Positions 1 through 6,918 of a stretch of DNA of 57,126 nt are shown here, piece by piece. The notes under the pieces are model-generated. The model was not told the origin of the DNA and did not search any database. It saw only the letters and a list, made by a program, of their open reading frames with translations. Source of the DNA: Actinomycetes bacterium (GTDB taxonomy: Bacteria > Actinomycetota > Acidimicrobiia > Acidimicrobiales > GCA-2861595); assembly GCA_023264975.1 (NCBI GenBank), contig JAHFUS010000017.1, forward strand, positions 1-57,126. The letters are read 5' to 3'. Each line of letters begins with the position of its first letter. Within the stretch, counting starts at the first letter, position 1. The translations under genes and the position numbers were made by a program.

Positions 1-315
1 GACGGCACCGTGTCGAGCATCCTCGGAAACGCAGGGTCGATCAACGGCACGGTCAAGGGCATCCGGGGCAACCTGAGCGCCCTGCAGCCGGTCGTGCGGT
101 CCATCAACGACGGCGTGGCCACCATCAACGGCCAGGCCGACAACGCCATCCGTGACGTCCGCAACATCAAGAACGACCTGGTTGCCGTCCTGGCCCATGT
201 CGGCACCGGCGGCGCCGGCGGTCACACCGGCGCAGGTGGCAAGACCATCTCCGGTCACGCCAACTCCATCGACTGCTCTACCGCCATCCTCAACAGCCAA
301 GGCTGCGAGAAGTAG
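1..315 (+). CDS. C-terminal part of an unknown helical protein (5' truncated)
   Basis: The frame is open from the first base and ends at TAG (313-315), so the gene begins before the window. The visible 104 residues are an amphipathic, Asn/Ile/Val-rich helical stretch with repeated SIN/TIN steps about every 7-11 residues. A Gly-rich linker (GTGGAGGHTGAGG) and a short tail with two Cys (DCS and QGCEK) follow. This looks like a coiled segment followed by a flexible end. The same Ile-Asn-x-x-Leu periodicity occurs in the small membrane protein at 3033-3287, so the two may be related, but that is inference. No family was recognised. A strong hairpin follows 20 bases after the stop. Confidence 0.6.
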   Translation, partial: DGTVSSILGNAGSINGTVKGIRGNLSALQPVVRSINDGVATINGQADNAIRDVRNIKNDLVAVLAHVGTGGAGGHTGAGGKTISGHANSIDCSTAILNSQGCEK

Positions 316-335
316 CGAAAAGAGCAGGACAACGT

Positions 336-372
336 CGGGCAGGTGCCTCGTCGGCGGGGAGGCACCTGCCCG
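336..372 (+). terminator. Strong terminator-like hairpin
   Basis: A perfect 13-bp inverted repeat (cgggcaggtgcct at 336-348 with aggcacctgcccg at 360-372) encloses an 11-nt loop. It lies just after the stop codon at 315. There is no clear T-run, as is common for actinobacterial terminators. Confidence 0.7.
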
Positions 373-517
373 ATCGTCGCGTCCGGGCGGGACCACCCCG
401 CCCGGTGGAGTTCGCGCCCCGTCAGCCGTTACGATCTTACGGTTCGGGGGCACGCAGGGTTGGCCCGGGGGACGCTCGAGGGGTGTCGGCAGGTGTAGGA
501 CCGAGGAGGACGTAGTG

Positions 518-580
518 ATGGCGGTGCCCAGAGCCTCCCGGAGTGCCGACGTCATCCGGCGTCGCGCCCGGGGCCGGTGA
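518..580 (+). CDS. 20-codon leader ORF coupled to the DnaJ-domain gene
   Basis: ATG at 518 is preceded by a strong Shine-Dalgarno (gaggagga, 503-510, spacing about 7). It opens a 20-residue basic peptide (ends RRRARGR) whose TGA (578-580) overlaps the GTG start of the next gene as GTGA. Such an arrangement normally gives translational coupling. It could be a regulatory leader peptide. It could also be the true N-terminus of the DnaJ protein if a frameshift or sequence error lies between the two frames, but the DnaJ domain needs no extra N-terminus. No function is recognised for the peptide. Confidence 0.4.
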   Translation: MAVPRASRSADVIRRRARGR

Positions 581-1239
581 CGGCCAGTCCGCCGCGGCGG
601 CAGCGGCGACCGGACCCGTTCAAGACGCTCGGCATCCCGCACACGTCGACGGCCGCCGAGGTGACCACGGCGTTCCGCACGCTGGCCAAGAAGTACCACC
701 CGGACAAGTACCAGGCGAGGCCCGAAAAGGAACGCCAGGCGGCCGAGAAGCGCATGGCCGAGCTCAACGAGGCCTACAAGCTGGCCCGGGAGAAGCTCAG
801 TCGGGGCGTAGACGACGACATCTACGGCACCCGGTCCCGCTCACGGGCTACCCGGTACGAAGGCTCGGACGTGGGCGCCTATGCCCGTACGGCCCGCCGC
901 AGCGAAAGCTCGGCCGCCCGGGCGTCGCGCATCGCCGCTTCGCGTGACCAGGCCGAGCGGGCGGCGCGCGAGCACGAGACCCAGGCCCGGGTCTTCCAGC
1001 GCCTGCGTCTCGACGCCCGCAAGACGGCCCAGTACGGCGATGCCGTCGCCAAGCCAAGGTCGCGGCTCGTCGCCAGGATCCCGAGCACCATGGCCGGTGC
1101 CGGACAGGCCGTGCACACCAACGAACTGGCCTGCCGCAGTTGCCGGACGATCCAGCGCCTGCCGGTCCACTGGCACGAACGCCTCATCGACACGGCCTTC
1201 TTCTGCTCGAATTGCGACCAGGTGCTCCTCAGCCGCTGA
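577..1239 (+). CDS. DnaJ (J-domain) protein with C-terminal zinc-ribbon-like motif
   Basis: This 220-residue protein starts at GTG. Residues about 13-70 form a J-domain: DPFKTLGIPHTSTAAEV, then the HPD tripeptide in KKYHPDKYQ, which is the signature that stimulates the ATPase of an Hsp70 partner. The J-domain sits at the N-terminus without the Gly/Phe region or the four CxxCxGxG repeats of a full DnaJ, so this is a specialised co-chaperone and not the housekeeping DnaJ. The middle (about 80-170) is an Arg/Ala/Glu-rich probable helix. The end has two Cys pairs (CRSC and CSNC) spaced like a zinc ribbon. The start overlaps the stop of a 20-codon ORF that carries the only good ribosome-binding site. 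The client is unknown. Confidence 0.85.
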   Translation: MTASPPRRQRRPDPFKTLGIPHTSTAAEVTTAFRTLAKKYHPDKYQARPEKERQAAEKRMAELNEAYKLAREKLSRGVDDDIYGTRSRSRATRYEGSDVGAYARTARRSESSAARASRIAASRDQAERAAREHETQARVFQRLRLDARKTAQYGDAVAKPRSRLVARIPSTMAGAGQAVHTNELACRSCRTIQRLPVHWHERLIDTAFFCSNCDQVLLSR

Positions 1240-1257
1240 GCGGCCGGCGGCGCCCGC

Positions 1258-2271
1258 TCAGGTGGTGGGCGTGGTGCCGGGGGCGACGGTGGTGGACGGC
1301 TCGGGTGTGGGCTTGTCGGAGGTGTTGGTGAGGCTGTTGGCCACGCCCTTGAAGGTGCGGGCCAGCCGGTTGAGTTCCTCGGGCGGCCGGGTCACGAACA
1401 CGAGCATGTAGAGCTTGGTGGGCGCGACCACGAAGTACCGCACGGCCAGGCCCGGGTCGGGGCTGTCGGCGTCGATGGTCGTCTCGAAGATGTCCCGTAC
1501 GACGGGGAGACCGTTGATCTCGTCGTTGGCCGGGTCGCCGCCTTCGACGAACTTGGTGCCCTCGAGCGCCCCCTGGATGACCGCCGGGGCGTCCTCGGCT
1601 CTGATGTTCCGCACGGTCAGGATGGCGAAGCTCTCGGGTCCTGCCTGGAGCACGGCGCGCTCGGCACCGTCGGTCGGCAGCTTGATCCAGTCCTTCGGGT
1701 GCTTGAACGTGAAACCGGATTCGCTGTCGGTGAACGTGGCCCACCCGGAGGTGTTGATCGGGCTGGTGTCGACGGCGGTGGTGGACGTGGTGGAGGACGC
1801 CGTCTGATCCTTGCCCCCGTCGCTCTTGCCCAGCACGAACGCCACCACGATCACGGCGAGGAAGACGGCGACGACGAGGACCATCTTCCAGGCCTGGCCG
1901 CTGGAACCTCCGGACGACTCGGGCTCGGGCGCCGGGTCGGTCGAGGGGGTGGGCATGGGTGGTAACGGGGGGGCATCCGCGGCGGCCGAAGCCGGACCGG
2001 GTTCGGGCGGGATGGAGACGACCGGCTCGGCGTCCGGCGCCGACACGAGCGGTTCGCCGCCGACGGGCGACGGAGGCTCCGGCTCCTCGGGTTTCGACAG
2101 GTCGATCGGGGGCGCTGACGGCGGGGGTGCTGGCGAGGGCGCCGCAGCGTCGGCACCGTCGGCCTCAGGGCCGTCGGAACCGGTCAGGCCGGCGCCGGGC
2201 GGCGGAGGGTCGGGTGCCCCGCCGGAGGTGGCACCGACCACACCTGGCTCGGTCGGGTGCTGGTCAGACAC
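1258..2271 (-). CDS. Membrane-anchored protein with exported PsbP/LpqN-like domain
   Basis: GTG start at 2271, 337 residues. The first about 125 residues are a Pro/Ala/Glu/Ser-rich disordered cytoplasmic tail. One membrane span follows (WKMVLVVAVFLAVIVVAFVLG, less its last residue), then a Thr-rich linker. The compact C-terminal domain has the pattern GFTFKHPKDW, a beta-alpha fold seen in PsbP-like and LpqN-like exported proteins. The extreme C-terminus is again Thr/Pro-rich. The topology suggests a type II anchor with the folded domain outside the membrane. The gene converges on the DnaJ-domain gene, with 18 bases between them. No catalytic residues are apparent. The fold assignment is by pattern only. 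Confidence 0.6.
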   Translation of the reverse strand: MSDQHPTEPGVVGATSGGAPDPPPPGAGLTGSDGPEADGADAAAPSPAPPPSAPPIDLSKPEEPEPPSPVGGEPLVSAPDAEPVVSIPPEPGPASAAADAPPLPPMPTPSTDPAPEPESSGGSSGQAWKMVLVVAVFLAVIVVAFVLGKSDGGKDQTASSTTSTTAVDTSPINTSGWATFTDSESGFTFKHPKDWIKLPTDGAERAVLQAGPESFAILTVRNIRAEDAPAVIQGALEGTKFVEGGDPANDEINGLPVVRDIFETTIDADSPDPGLAVRYFVVAPTKLYMLVFVTRPPEELNRLARTFKGVANSLTNTSDKPTPEPSTTVAPGTTPTT

Positions 2272-2413
2272 GTGCGCTCACCCCCTCACGCTACCGTGCG
2301 CGCCGTTGCACGGGTGGCGGCCTCCGCGTCGGAGCCGGGCCTGGGGGTCGACGGGCGCACCCGTTCATGGGACCATGGCTGACACGCCGTGCGGCACAAT
2401 CCAGATTTTGTTG

Positions 2414-2454
2414 GCACATGTGCGTTGACCACCTAGCTGTCGAAAGACTATGGT
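2414..2454 (+). promoter_or_regulatory. Promoter with upstream palindrome for the small membrane-protein operon
   Basis: TTGACC (2425-2430) and TATGGT (2449-2454) are separated by 18 bp. A perfect 10-bp palindrome, gcacatgtgc (2414-2423), abuts the -35 box and could be an operator. The predicted transcript starts near 2461 and includes the aaggggg ribosome-binding site before ATG 2486. Confidence 0.5.
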
Positions 2455-2485
2455 GAGGTTGCACCCAACAACGAAGGGGGTCTGT

Positions 2486-2752
2486 ATGTTTGGCGCAGCT
2501 GCCGTGCTCACGGGCTGGTACATCGGCTTCGTGATCGCATTGGTGGTCATCACGGTCGTCGTCATCCTGGCGGGCATGATCCTGGGCCTGGCCCGGCGCA
2601 TCGCCGTGCAGGCGGAAGCCATCACCGTCAGCCTCGACCAAGGCCGGCTCAACACGCTCCCCCTGTGGGAGGTCGACAAGGTGAACGAGGAGCTCCGGCT
2701 CATCGTTCGGAACGCCGAGCAGGCTCGCGCCGTCCTCGGAGGTGGGAACTGA
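2486..2752 (+). CDS. Small single-span membrane protein (first of three)
   Basis: ATG 2486 is chosen because aaggggg (2474-2480) lies 5 nt upstream; an in-frame upstream start at 2450 would lie inside the -10 region. The 88-residue product has one strongly hydrophobic N-terminal span (GWYIGFVIALVVITVVVILA) followed by a cytoplasmic helix ending in EELRLIVRNAEQARAVLGGG. Its stop overlaps the next start as TGATG, so the two are translationally coupled. No family was recognised. The repeated plan of one span plus one amphipathic helix in three adjacent genes suggests subunits of one membrane assembly, which is inference. Confidence 0.65.
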   Translation: MFGAAAVLTGWYIGFVIALVVITVVVILAGMILGLARRIAVQAEAITVSLDQGRLNTLPLWEVDKVNEELRLIVRNAEQARAVLGGGN

Positions 2753-3036
2753 TGCTGCTAGCTCTCCAGTCCGAACACATCACGTTCTGGTGGATCACCC
2801 TCGGCATGGGCGCCGTGGTGGTCATCGCCGTGATCGTGCTGTTGTCGCTCCTCGTCAGCTTCGTGGACGACATCGACCGCAATCTCAAGGATGTCTGGGA
2901 CACTGCCACCCGGTTGGCGGCCAACACGGCCACCACCTGGATGCTGGGCCAGACCGTCGCCCGCACCGCTGAGCTGGGGGCCGAGATCGACCGCCACGCC
3001 GAGCTCCTCGCCGCCAAGGGGGCCGGCCGCCGATGA
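2752..3036 (+). CDS. Small single-span membrane protein (second of three)
   Basis: ATG 2752 overlaps the previous stop (TGATG). The 94-residue product has a span at about 12-36 (ITLGMGAVVVIAVIVLLSLL) and then a charged helix with regular hydrophobic spacing (VDDIDRNLKDVWDTATRLAA, later RTAELGAEIDRHAELL), consistent with a coiled coil. The end overlaps the following ATG (ATGA). The protein is unknown; it is supported by coding potential and tight coupling on both sides. Confidence 0.65.
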   Translation: MLLALQSEHITFWWITLGMGAVVVIAVIVLLSLLVSFVDDIDRNLKDVWDTATRLAANTATTWMLGQTVARTAELGAEIDRHAELLAAKGAGRR

Positions 3037-3287
3037 CCCTGCGCATCTTCCTCACGGTGCTCGAGATCCTGCTGTTCGTCGGCGTCCTCGGGTTCTTTCT
3101 CAACCGCATCACCCAGCAGTTGGTCAGCGTGAACAAGACCCTGGCCAAGATCACCTTCGGCGTGCGCGCCGTCGAGACGCAGTGCTACGCCATCGGCCCC
3201 GCCGCCGACCGGATCAACGCCAATCTGTCGTCGGTCGCCGCCGGCCTCGAAGACGCGGCCTCCCGCGCGGAGCGTTTGGCCCGCTAG
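3033..3287 (+). CDS. Small single-span membrane protein (third of three)
   Basis: ATG 3033 overlaps the preceding stop by four bases (ATGA). The 84-residue product starts with a hydrophobic segment (LRIFLTVLEILLFVGVLGFF). It continues as an amphipathic helix with the recurrent Asn-x-x-Leu-x-x-Ile pattern (VNKTLAKITFGV, INANLSSVAAGLEDAA). This pattern resembles the truncated protein at the window start. A single Cys sits at QCYAIGP. It is the last gene of the coupled trio; the next gene starts 13 bases later with its own likely leaderless promoter. Confidence 0.65.
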   Translation: MTLRIFLTVLEILLFVGVLGFFLNRITQQLVSVNKTLAKITFGVRAVETQCYAIGPAADRINANLSSVAAGLEDAASRAERLAR

Positions 3288-3300
3288 TACTGTCACCGGA

Positions 3301-3765
3301 ATGACCGACGGGCTCCTGCCACCGTATGGGGAGCCCGTCGGCGACCGGGTCGATGACGCACGGGTGCTCGAGGTGTTCATCAAGGACGAGCCGGCCCTTG
3401 TCCACTCGCCCCTGCTTCACCTCGAGGGCGCCACGCTGGTGGCCGACGGCGACTTCTCGATCGCCATGCGCATTGCTCCGCGCGCGTTCCTTCTCCGCCG
3501 TGACCTGCCGGACGCCGTCGGCAAGGCCCACCGCCTGCTGACCCTGGCCCTCGGTGCGGCCGGCCACACCTGTCTCGACGAGGAGAGCCCGCTGGCGGCG
3601 GCCGTGGCCATCCAGGTGCTCGGCCTGCGCACGGCCAGCTGGGACCTCTGGGGCGCCGACATCGACGAGTCCTTCCTCCAGCTTCGCAGCGCCGCCGCCG
3701 GCGAGTGGGGGGGAATGTTCCCGGAGGGACCGCCGTCGGTGCCCGGCCCCGGCCCCCTCGGCTGA
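3301..3765 (+). CDS. Conserved hypothetical protein, 154 aa
   Basis: ATG 3301 follows a TACTGT box (3288-3293) by exactly 7 nt, which suggests a leaderless mRNA. The soluble 154-residue product has no signal peptide or membrane span. It contains alternating strand- and helix-like segments (DEPALVHSPLLHLEGATLVADG, split here as DEPALVHSPLLHLEG and ATLVADG) and a single Cys in GHTCLDEESP. No family was recognised. The C-terminus is Gly/Pro-rich and overlaps the possible upstream start of the HAD gene. Confidence 0.6.
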   Translation: MTDGLLPPYGEPVGDRVDDARVLEVFIKDEPALVHSPLLHLEGATLVADGDFSIAMRIAPRAFLLRRDLPDAVGKAHRLLTLALGAAGHTCLDEESPLAAAVAIQVLGLRTASWDLWGADIDESFLQLRSAAAGEWGGMFPEGPPSVPGPGPLG

Positions 3766-4565
3766 CCGCCCCGGCGGCCGACGCTCCACCGTTGCACTCC
3801 TCCCCCGGAGAGCCAGCGCGCGCCGCGCCCGTCGCCGTCGTGTTCGACGTGGACGGCACCCTGGTCGACAGCGAGCGGCACGGGCACCGCGTGGCGTTCA
3901 ACCTCGCCTTCGAGGCGTTCGGCCTGCCCTACCGGTGGGACGAGGGGGAGTACGGCCGGCTGCTCCGGCTCACCGGGGGGCGCAGGCGCATCGAGCGCTA
4001 CCTGGAGGTTGCCGGCATGGGGGAGGAGCGCGTCGCCCTCGCCGCCTCGCTGCACGAGCGGAAGACGGAGATCATGACGGGGCTGATCGAGGACGGACGG
4101 ATAGAGGCCCGGCCCGGGGTGGGCCGCCTCCTGGCCGAGCTGGCGGGCGCCGGTGCCACCCTGGCCGTCGCCACCACGGGCAGTCGGGGCTGGGTGGAGC
4201 GGGTGCTGGCCCGGTCCACCCCCGGTGCCCACTTCGCAGTGGTCGTCACCGGCAGCGATGTCGAGGCACGCAAGCCGGACCCCGAGGCCTATGTGCGGGC
4301 GGTGGAGCTGCTCGGCGTCCCTGCGGCCGAAGTGGTCGCAGTGGAGGACTCGGCCGAGGGTCTGGCGTCCGCCCTCGGTGCCGGGTTGCGCTGCGCGGTG
4401 GTGGTGAACGGCTACACGAGCGACCACGACCTCGACGGAGCCGATCTTGTGCTCGACGGCTTCGGCGAGCCGGATCAGCCTGCTCGGGTGCTGGGCGACC
4501 CCCGCCGCACCGGGTGTGCCGGCGTCCTCGACGCCGCCACGCTAGTCCGCCTGCTCGAGGGGTAA
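3705..4565 (+). CDS. HAD-superfamily hydrolase (CbbY/beta-phosphoglucomutase-like)
   Basis: The HAD motifs are in order: motif I VVFDVDGTLVDSE with nucleophile and acid/base Asp, a helical cap domain, motif II ATTGSRG, motif III Lys in ARKPDPEAY, and motif IV VVAVEDSAEGLASA. The cap position and the GADLVLDGF end match the CbbY/PGMB-type phosphatases and phosphomutases; the substrate cannot be told from sequence. The start is uncertain. GTG 3705 gives 286 residues with a Pro/Ala-rich leader and a 61-nt overlap with the previous gene. TTG 3792 gives 257 residues, nearer the family length. Neither has a clear ribosome-binding site. Confidence 0.85.
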   Translation: MGGNVPGGTAVGARPRPPRLTAPAADAPPLHSSPGEPARAAPVAVVFDVDGTLVDSERHGHRVAFNLAFEAFGLPYRWDEGEYGRLLRLTGGRRRIERYLEVAGMGEERVALAASLHERKTEIMTGLIEDGRIEARPGVGRLLAELAGAGATLAVATTGSRGWVERVLARSTPGAHFAVVVTGSDVEARKPDPEAYVRAVELLGVPAAEVVAVEDSAEGLASALGAGLRCAVVVNGYTSDHDLDGADLVLDGFGEPDQPARVLGDPRRTGCAGVLDAATLVRLLEG

Positions 4566-4681
4566 GGACCCCAGGCACGGCGCGCCCTGCTGTTCCGCAC
4601 CGGGGACCGGGGCGCGATACTTCCTCGGGGACGGTGCCCGACGAGGAGCGCGCCGCCCGGCGTGCACCAGGGAAGGACGGG

Positions 4682-5548
4682 GTGGCCGAGGAGCTGTTCG
4701 CAGTCACGACCCGCTCCCGCCTCAAGGGTCCCTGGCTGTTCCCGGCCATGATGATCGCCTCGGTGCGGGTCCGCCGGCAGCTGGCCACCACCGGCACCGT
4801 GGTGCGATGGGCCAGCATCGTGGCCGGGCCATCGGAGTTCTGGACCATCACGGTGTGGAAGAGCCGCCACGACATGCAGGAGTTCATGCAGTCGGGCGCC
4901 CACGACGACATCATGTGGCTCTTCTCCAAGTGGCTGCAGTCGTTCTGGCTCATGCGCTGGCGGCCGGGCCCCGACGAGATCGGCCGGTGGAAGGGCATCG
5001 CCATGTGCCAACCCGAGCCGGAGTACGAGAAGCCCCCGATGGAGCGGGCGAAGGGCGAGGCGCTGCAGAAGGCGCTCGACCACCTGCCGAGGTTGAAGGC
5101 GGCGACGGCGGCCGACGGCACGCTGTCGTACGAGAGTTCGCCCTACGCCCGTCGCAGCCGGGCCGAGGTCGGCGGTGCGGGCGGGCTGGTGGTGCACCTG
5201 TCCACGTCGGCCCTCGACTCGTGGGAGGCACTGAAGGCGTTGCGGGCGCTGCGCCAGGAGGCCCGGGCCGATCCCGAGAGCCTGCGCACCGTGCTGGGCT
5301 TCGGGAAGCCGGGCCAGGTGTACCTGCTGTGCGTGTGGGCCGATCGCCATGCGGCCCGGCGCCTGCTCGACTCGCCCCGCCTGGCTGCCGCCGTCAAGCG
5401 GTGGCCCGACGGCTGCTGGGCCAACGAGTGGATCCCCGAGAACGAGTTCGGCCACTGGGACGGGCTCCGCCTGCGCCACGGCCGCCAGCGCTACGCCATC
5501 GCCGTGCCGTCCCTCGCCCGCAGAGCGGCCGAGATGCCCGACGCCTGA
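4682..5548 (+). CDS. Probable duplicated ferredoxin-like (ABM/DUF3291/CrtA-like) protein
   Basis: GTG 4682 is preceded by ggaagga (4671-4677); GTG 4634 is an in-frame alternative adding 16 residues. The 288-residue soluble protein appears to contain two related halves. In the first, an SEFWTITVWKSRHDMQEFM segment precedes a Trp-rich stretch. In the second, GQVYLLCVWADRHAARRLL precedes WPDGCWANEWIPE. Strand-VW-helix units of this kind are typical of dimeric alpha/beta-barrel folds such as antibiotic-biosynthesis monooxygenase-like, DUF3291 and spheroidene-monooxygenase-like proteins. No cofactor site can be assigned, and the fold call is pattern-based. It lies alone between the HAD gene and the aldolase promoter. 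Confidence 0.55.
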   Translation: MAEELFAVTTRSRLKGPWLFPAMMIASVRVRRQLATTGTVVRWASIVAGPSEFWTITVWKSRHDMQEFMQSGAHDDIMWLFSKWLQSFWLMRWRPGPDEIGRWKGIAMCQPEPEYEKPPMERAKGEALQKALDHLPRLKAATAADGTLSYESSPYARRSRAEVGGAGGLVVHLSTSALDSWEALKALRALRQEARADPESLRTVLGFGKPGQVYLLCVWADRHAARRLLDSPRLAAAVKRWPDGCWANEWIPENEFGHWDGLRLRHGRQRYAIAVPSLARRAAEMPDA

Positions 5549-5661
5549 GTGCCCTGCGGGAAACACCAGGCTCGGCCGCCTCATTCGACCGGAGCGTCGG
5601 CTGCCGACCCGGCGTCCTCGGGGCCTTGCCGCCGCCGGCACGCCGCTCCCGACGGCCAAAG

Positions 5662-5690
5662 GTGACAGCGGCAGGAGGGACCCGTAGGAT
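5662..5690 (+). promoter_or_regulatory. Promoter of the aldolase gene
   Basis: GTGACA (5662-5667) and TAGGAT (5685-5690) have a 17-bp spacer. The predicted start near 5697 gives a leader of about 25 nt that includes the aggagg Shine-Dalgarno (5707-5712). The 11-mer CCCGTAGGATT spanning the -10 box recurs upstream of rpe at 13563-13573. Confidence 0.55.
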
Positions 5691-5721
5691 TTGCCGCAAA
5701 CGCACGAGGAGGACGACGACC

Positions 5722-6726
5722 ATCAGCGACCTGAACGCAGTGGCCCGCGCAATGGTGGCCCCAGGTAAAGGTATCCTGGCAGCCGACGAGAGTTCGGGCA
5801 CGATCACCAAGCGGTTCGAGGCCATCGGCATCGAATCGACCTTTGACAGCCGGCGTGACTACCGCCAGGCGTTGCTCACCACGCCGGGCCTCGAGGAGTT
5901 CATCAGCGGCGTCATCCTCTACGACGAGACGATTCGCCAGTCCACCGCCGATGGCGTGGCCTTCCCCAAGCTGCTCGAGGGACTCGGCATCATGCCGGGC
6001 ATCAAGGTCGACACTGGCGCCATGCCGCTGCCCGGGTCGCCGGACGAGAAGATCACCGAGGGACTCGACGGCCTGCCCAAGCGGGTGGCCGAGTACGTGT
6101 CGCTTGGCGCCAAGTTCGCCAAGTGGCGGGCGGTGATCACCATCGGCGACGGCATCCCGACCGACTACTGCATCCAGGCCAACGCCGCCGCGCTGGCCCG
6201 TTACGCCTCCATCTGCCAGGAGGGCGGGCTGGTGCCGATCGTCGAGCCCGAGGTCCTGATGGACTGGGAGAACGACGTCGACCGCTGCGCCGAGGTCACC
6301 AAGAAGGCCCACGAGGCGGTGTTCGCCGCCCTCGACCTGCACCGGGTGGCGCTCGACGGCATCATCCTCAAGCCCAACATGGCCATCTCCGGCAAGAAGT
6401 CGGCCACCCAGGCTTCTGTGGACGAGGTCGCCGCCGCCACCGTGAAGCTCCTCACGTCGACGGTGCCCGAGTCCGTTCCCGGCATCGCCTTCCTCTCCGG
6501 CGGCCAGAGCGCCGACGTGGCCACCGCCCACCTCAACGCCATGAACAAGCTGGGTCCCCACCCGTGGCAGCTCAGCTTCTCCTACGGCCGGGCCCTTCAG
6601 GACGACGCCCTCAACGCGTGGAAGGGCGAGGCCTCCAACGTCGAGGCCGCCCAGGCCGCCCTCTACGGCCGGTCCAAGGACAACAGCCTGGCCAGCAAGG
6701 GCGAGTACACCCCCCAGCAGGCCTAG
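5722..6726 (+). CDS. Class I fructose-bisphosphate aldolase (apparent ATC start)
   Basis: The enzyme cleaves or forms fructose 1,6-bisphosphate through a Schiff base. Signature segments are APGKGILAADESSGTITKRF, FISGVILYDETIRQ, KWRAVI and the active-site Lys in IILKPNMAISGK (about residue 217), then FLSGGQSADVATAHLNAM. From 5722 the product is 334 residues, normal for plant/animal-type class I enzymes. Start problem: family members begin about 17 residues before APGKG, and a perfect aggagg (5707-5712) sits 9 nt upstream of codon 5722, but that codon is ATC. The next in-frame starts, GTG 5740 and ATG 5752, are too far from the Shine-Dalgarno. Either a rare ATC start or a sequence error (ATG to ATC) is implied. 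A terminator follows. Confidence 0.93.
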   Translation: MSDLNAVARAMVAPGKGILAADESSGTITKRFEAIGIESTFDSRRDYRQALLTTPGLEEFISGVILYDETIRQSTADGVAFPKLLEGLGIMPGIKVDTGAMPLPGSPDEKITEGLDGLPKRVAEYVSLGAKFAKWRAVITIGDGIPTDYCIQANAAALARYASICQEGGLVPIVEPEVLMDWENDVDRCAEVTKKAHEAVFAALDLHRVALDGIILKPNMAISGKKSATQASVDEVAAATVKLLTSTVPESVPGIAFLSGGQSADVATAHLNAMNKLGPHPWQLSFSYGRALQDDALNAWKGEASNVEAAQAALYGRSKDNSLASKGEYTPQQA

Positions 6727-6751
6727 CCGCACTCCATTCGGTTCGCCAAGT

Positions 6752-6775
6752 AGGCCCCCGCTCCGGCGGGGGCCT
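6752..6775 (+). terminator. Intrinsic terminator after the aldolase gene
   Basis: A perfect 10-bp stem (aggcccccgc 6752-6761, gcgggggcct 6766-6775) has a 4-nt loop and is followed by cttgctgt. It lies 26 bases after the aldolase stop and could also serve the opposite strand. Confidence 0.8.
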
Positions 6776-6918
6776 CTTGCTGTCGCGGCTCGTTCTGGTC
6801 GGCGCAGCGGAGCGCCTCTCGCAGCGCGGCTGCCGCCCGCCGGCGCAACGCCGAGGTCGCCCGCGTCCCGTTCACCCGTCGTCCCCGGCCGGCGTGAGCG
6901 TGGTGAACGGGCATTCGC

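Noticed and set aside
3554-5548. Single 664-residue protein spanning the HAD region
   Set aside because: The first two-thirds is an Arg/Ala/Gly/Pro-rich shadow frame of the HAD gene. Only the part from about 4682 has normal composition.
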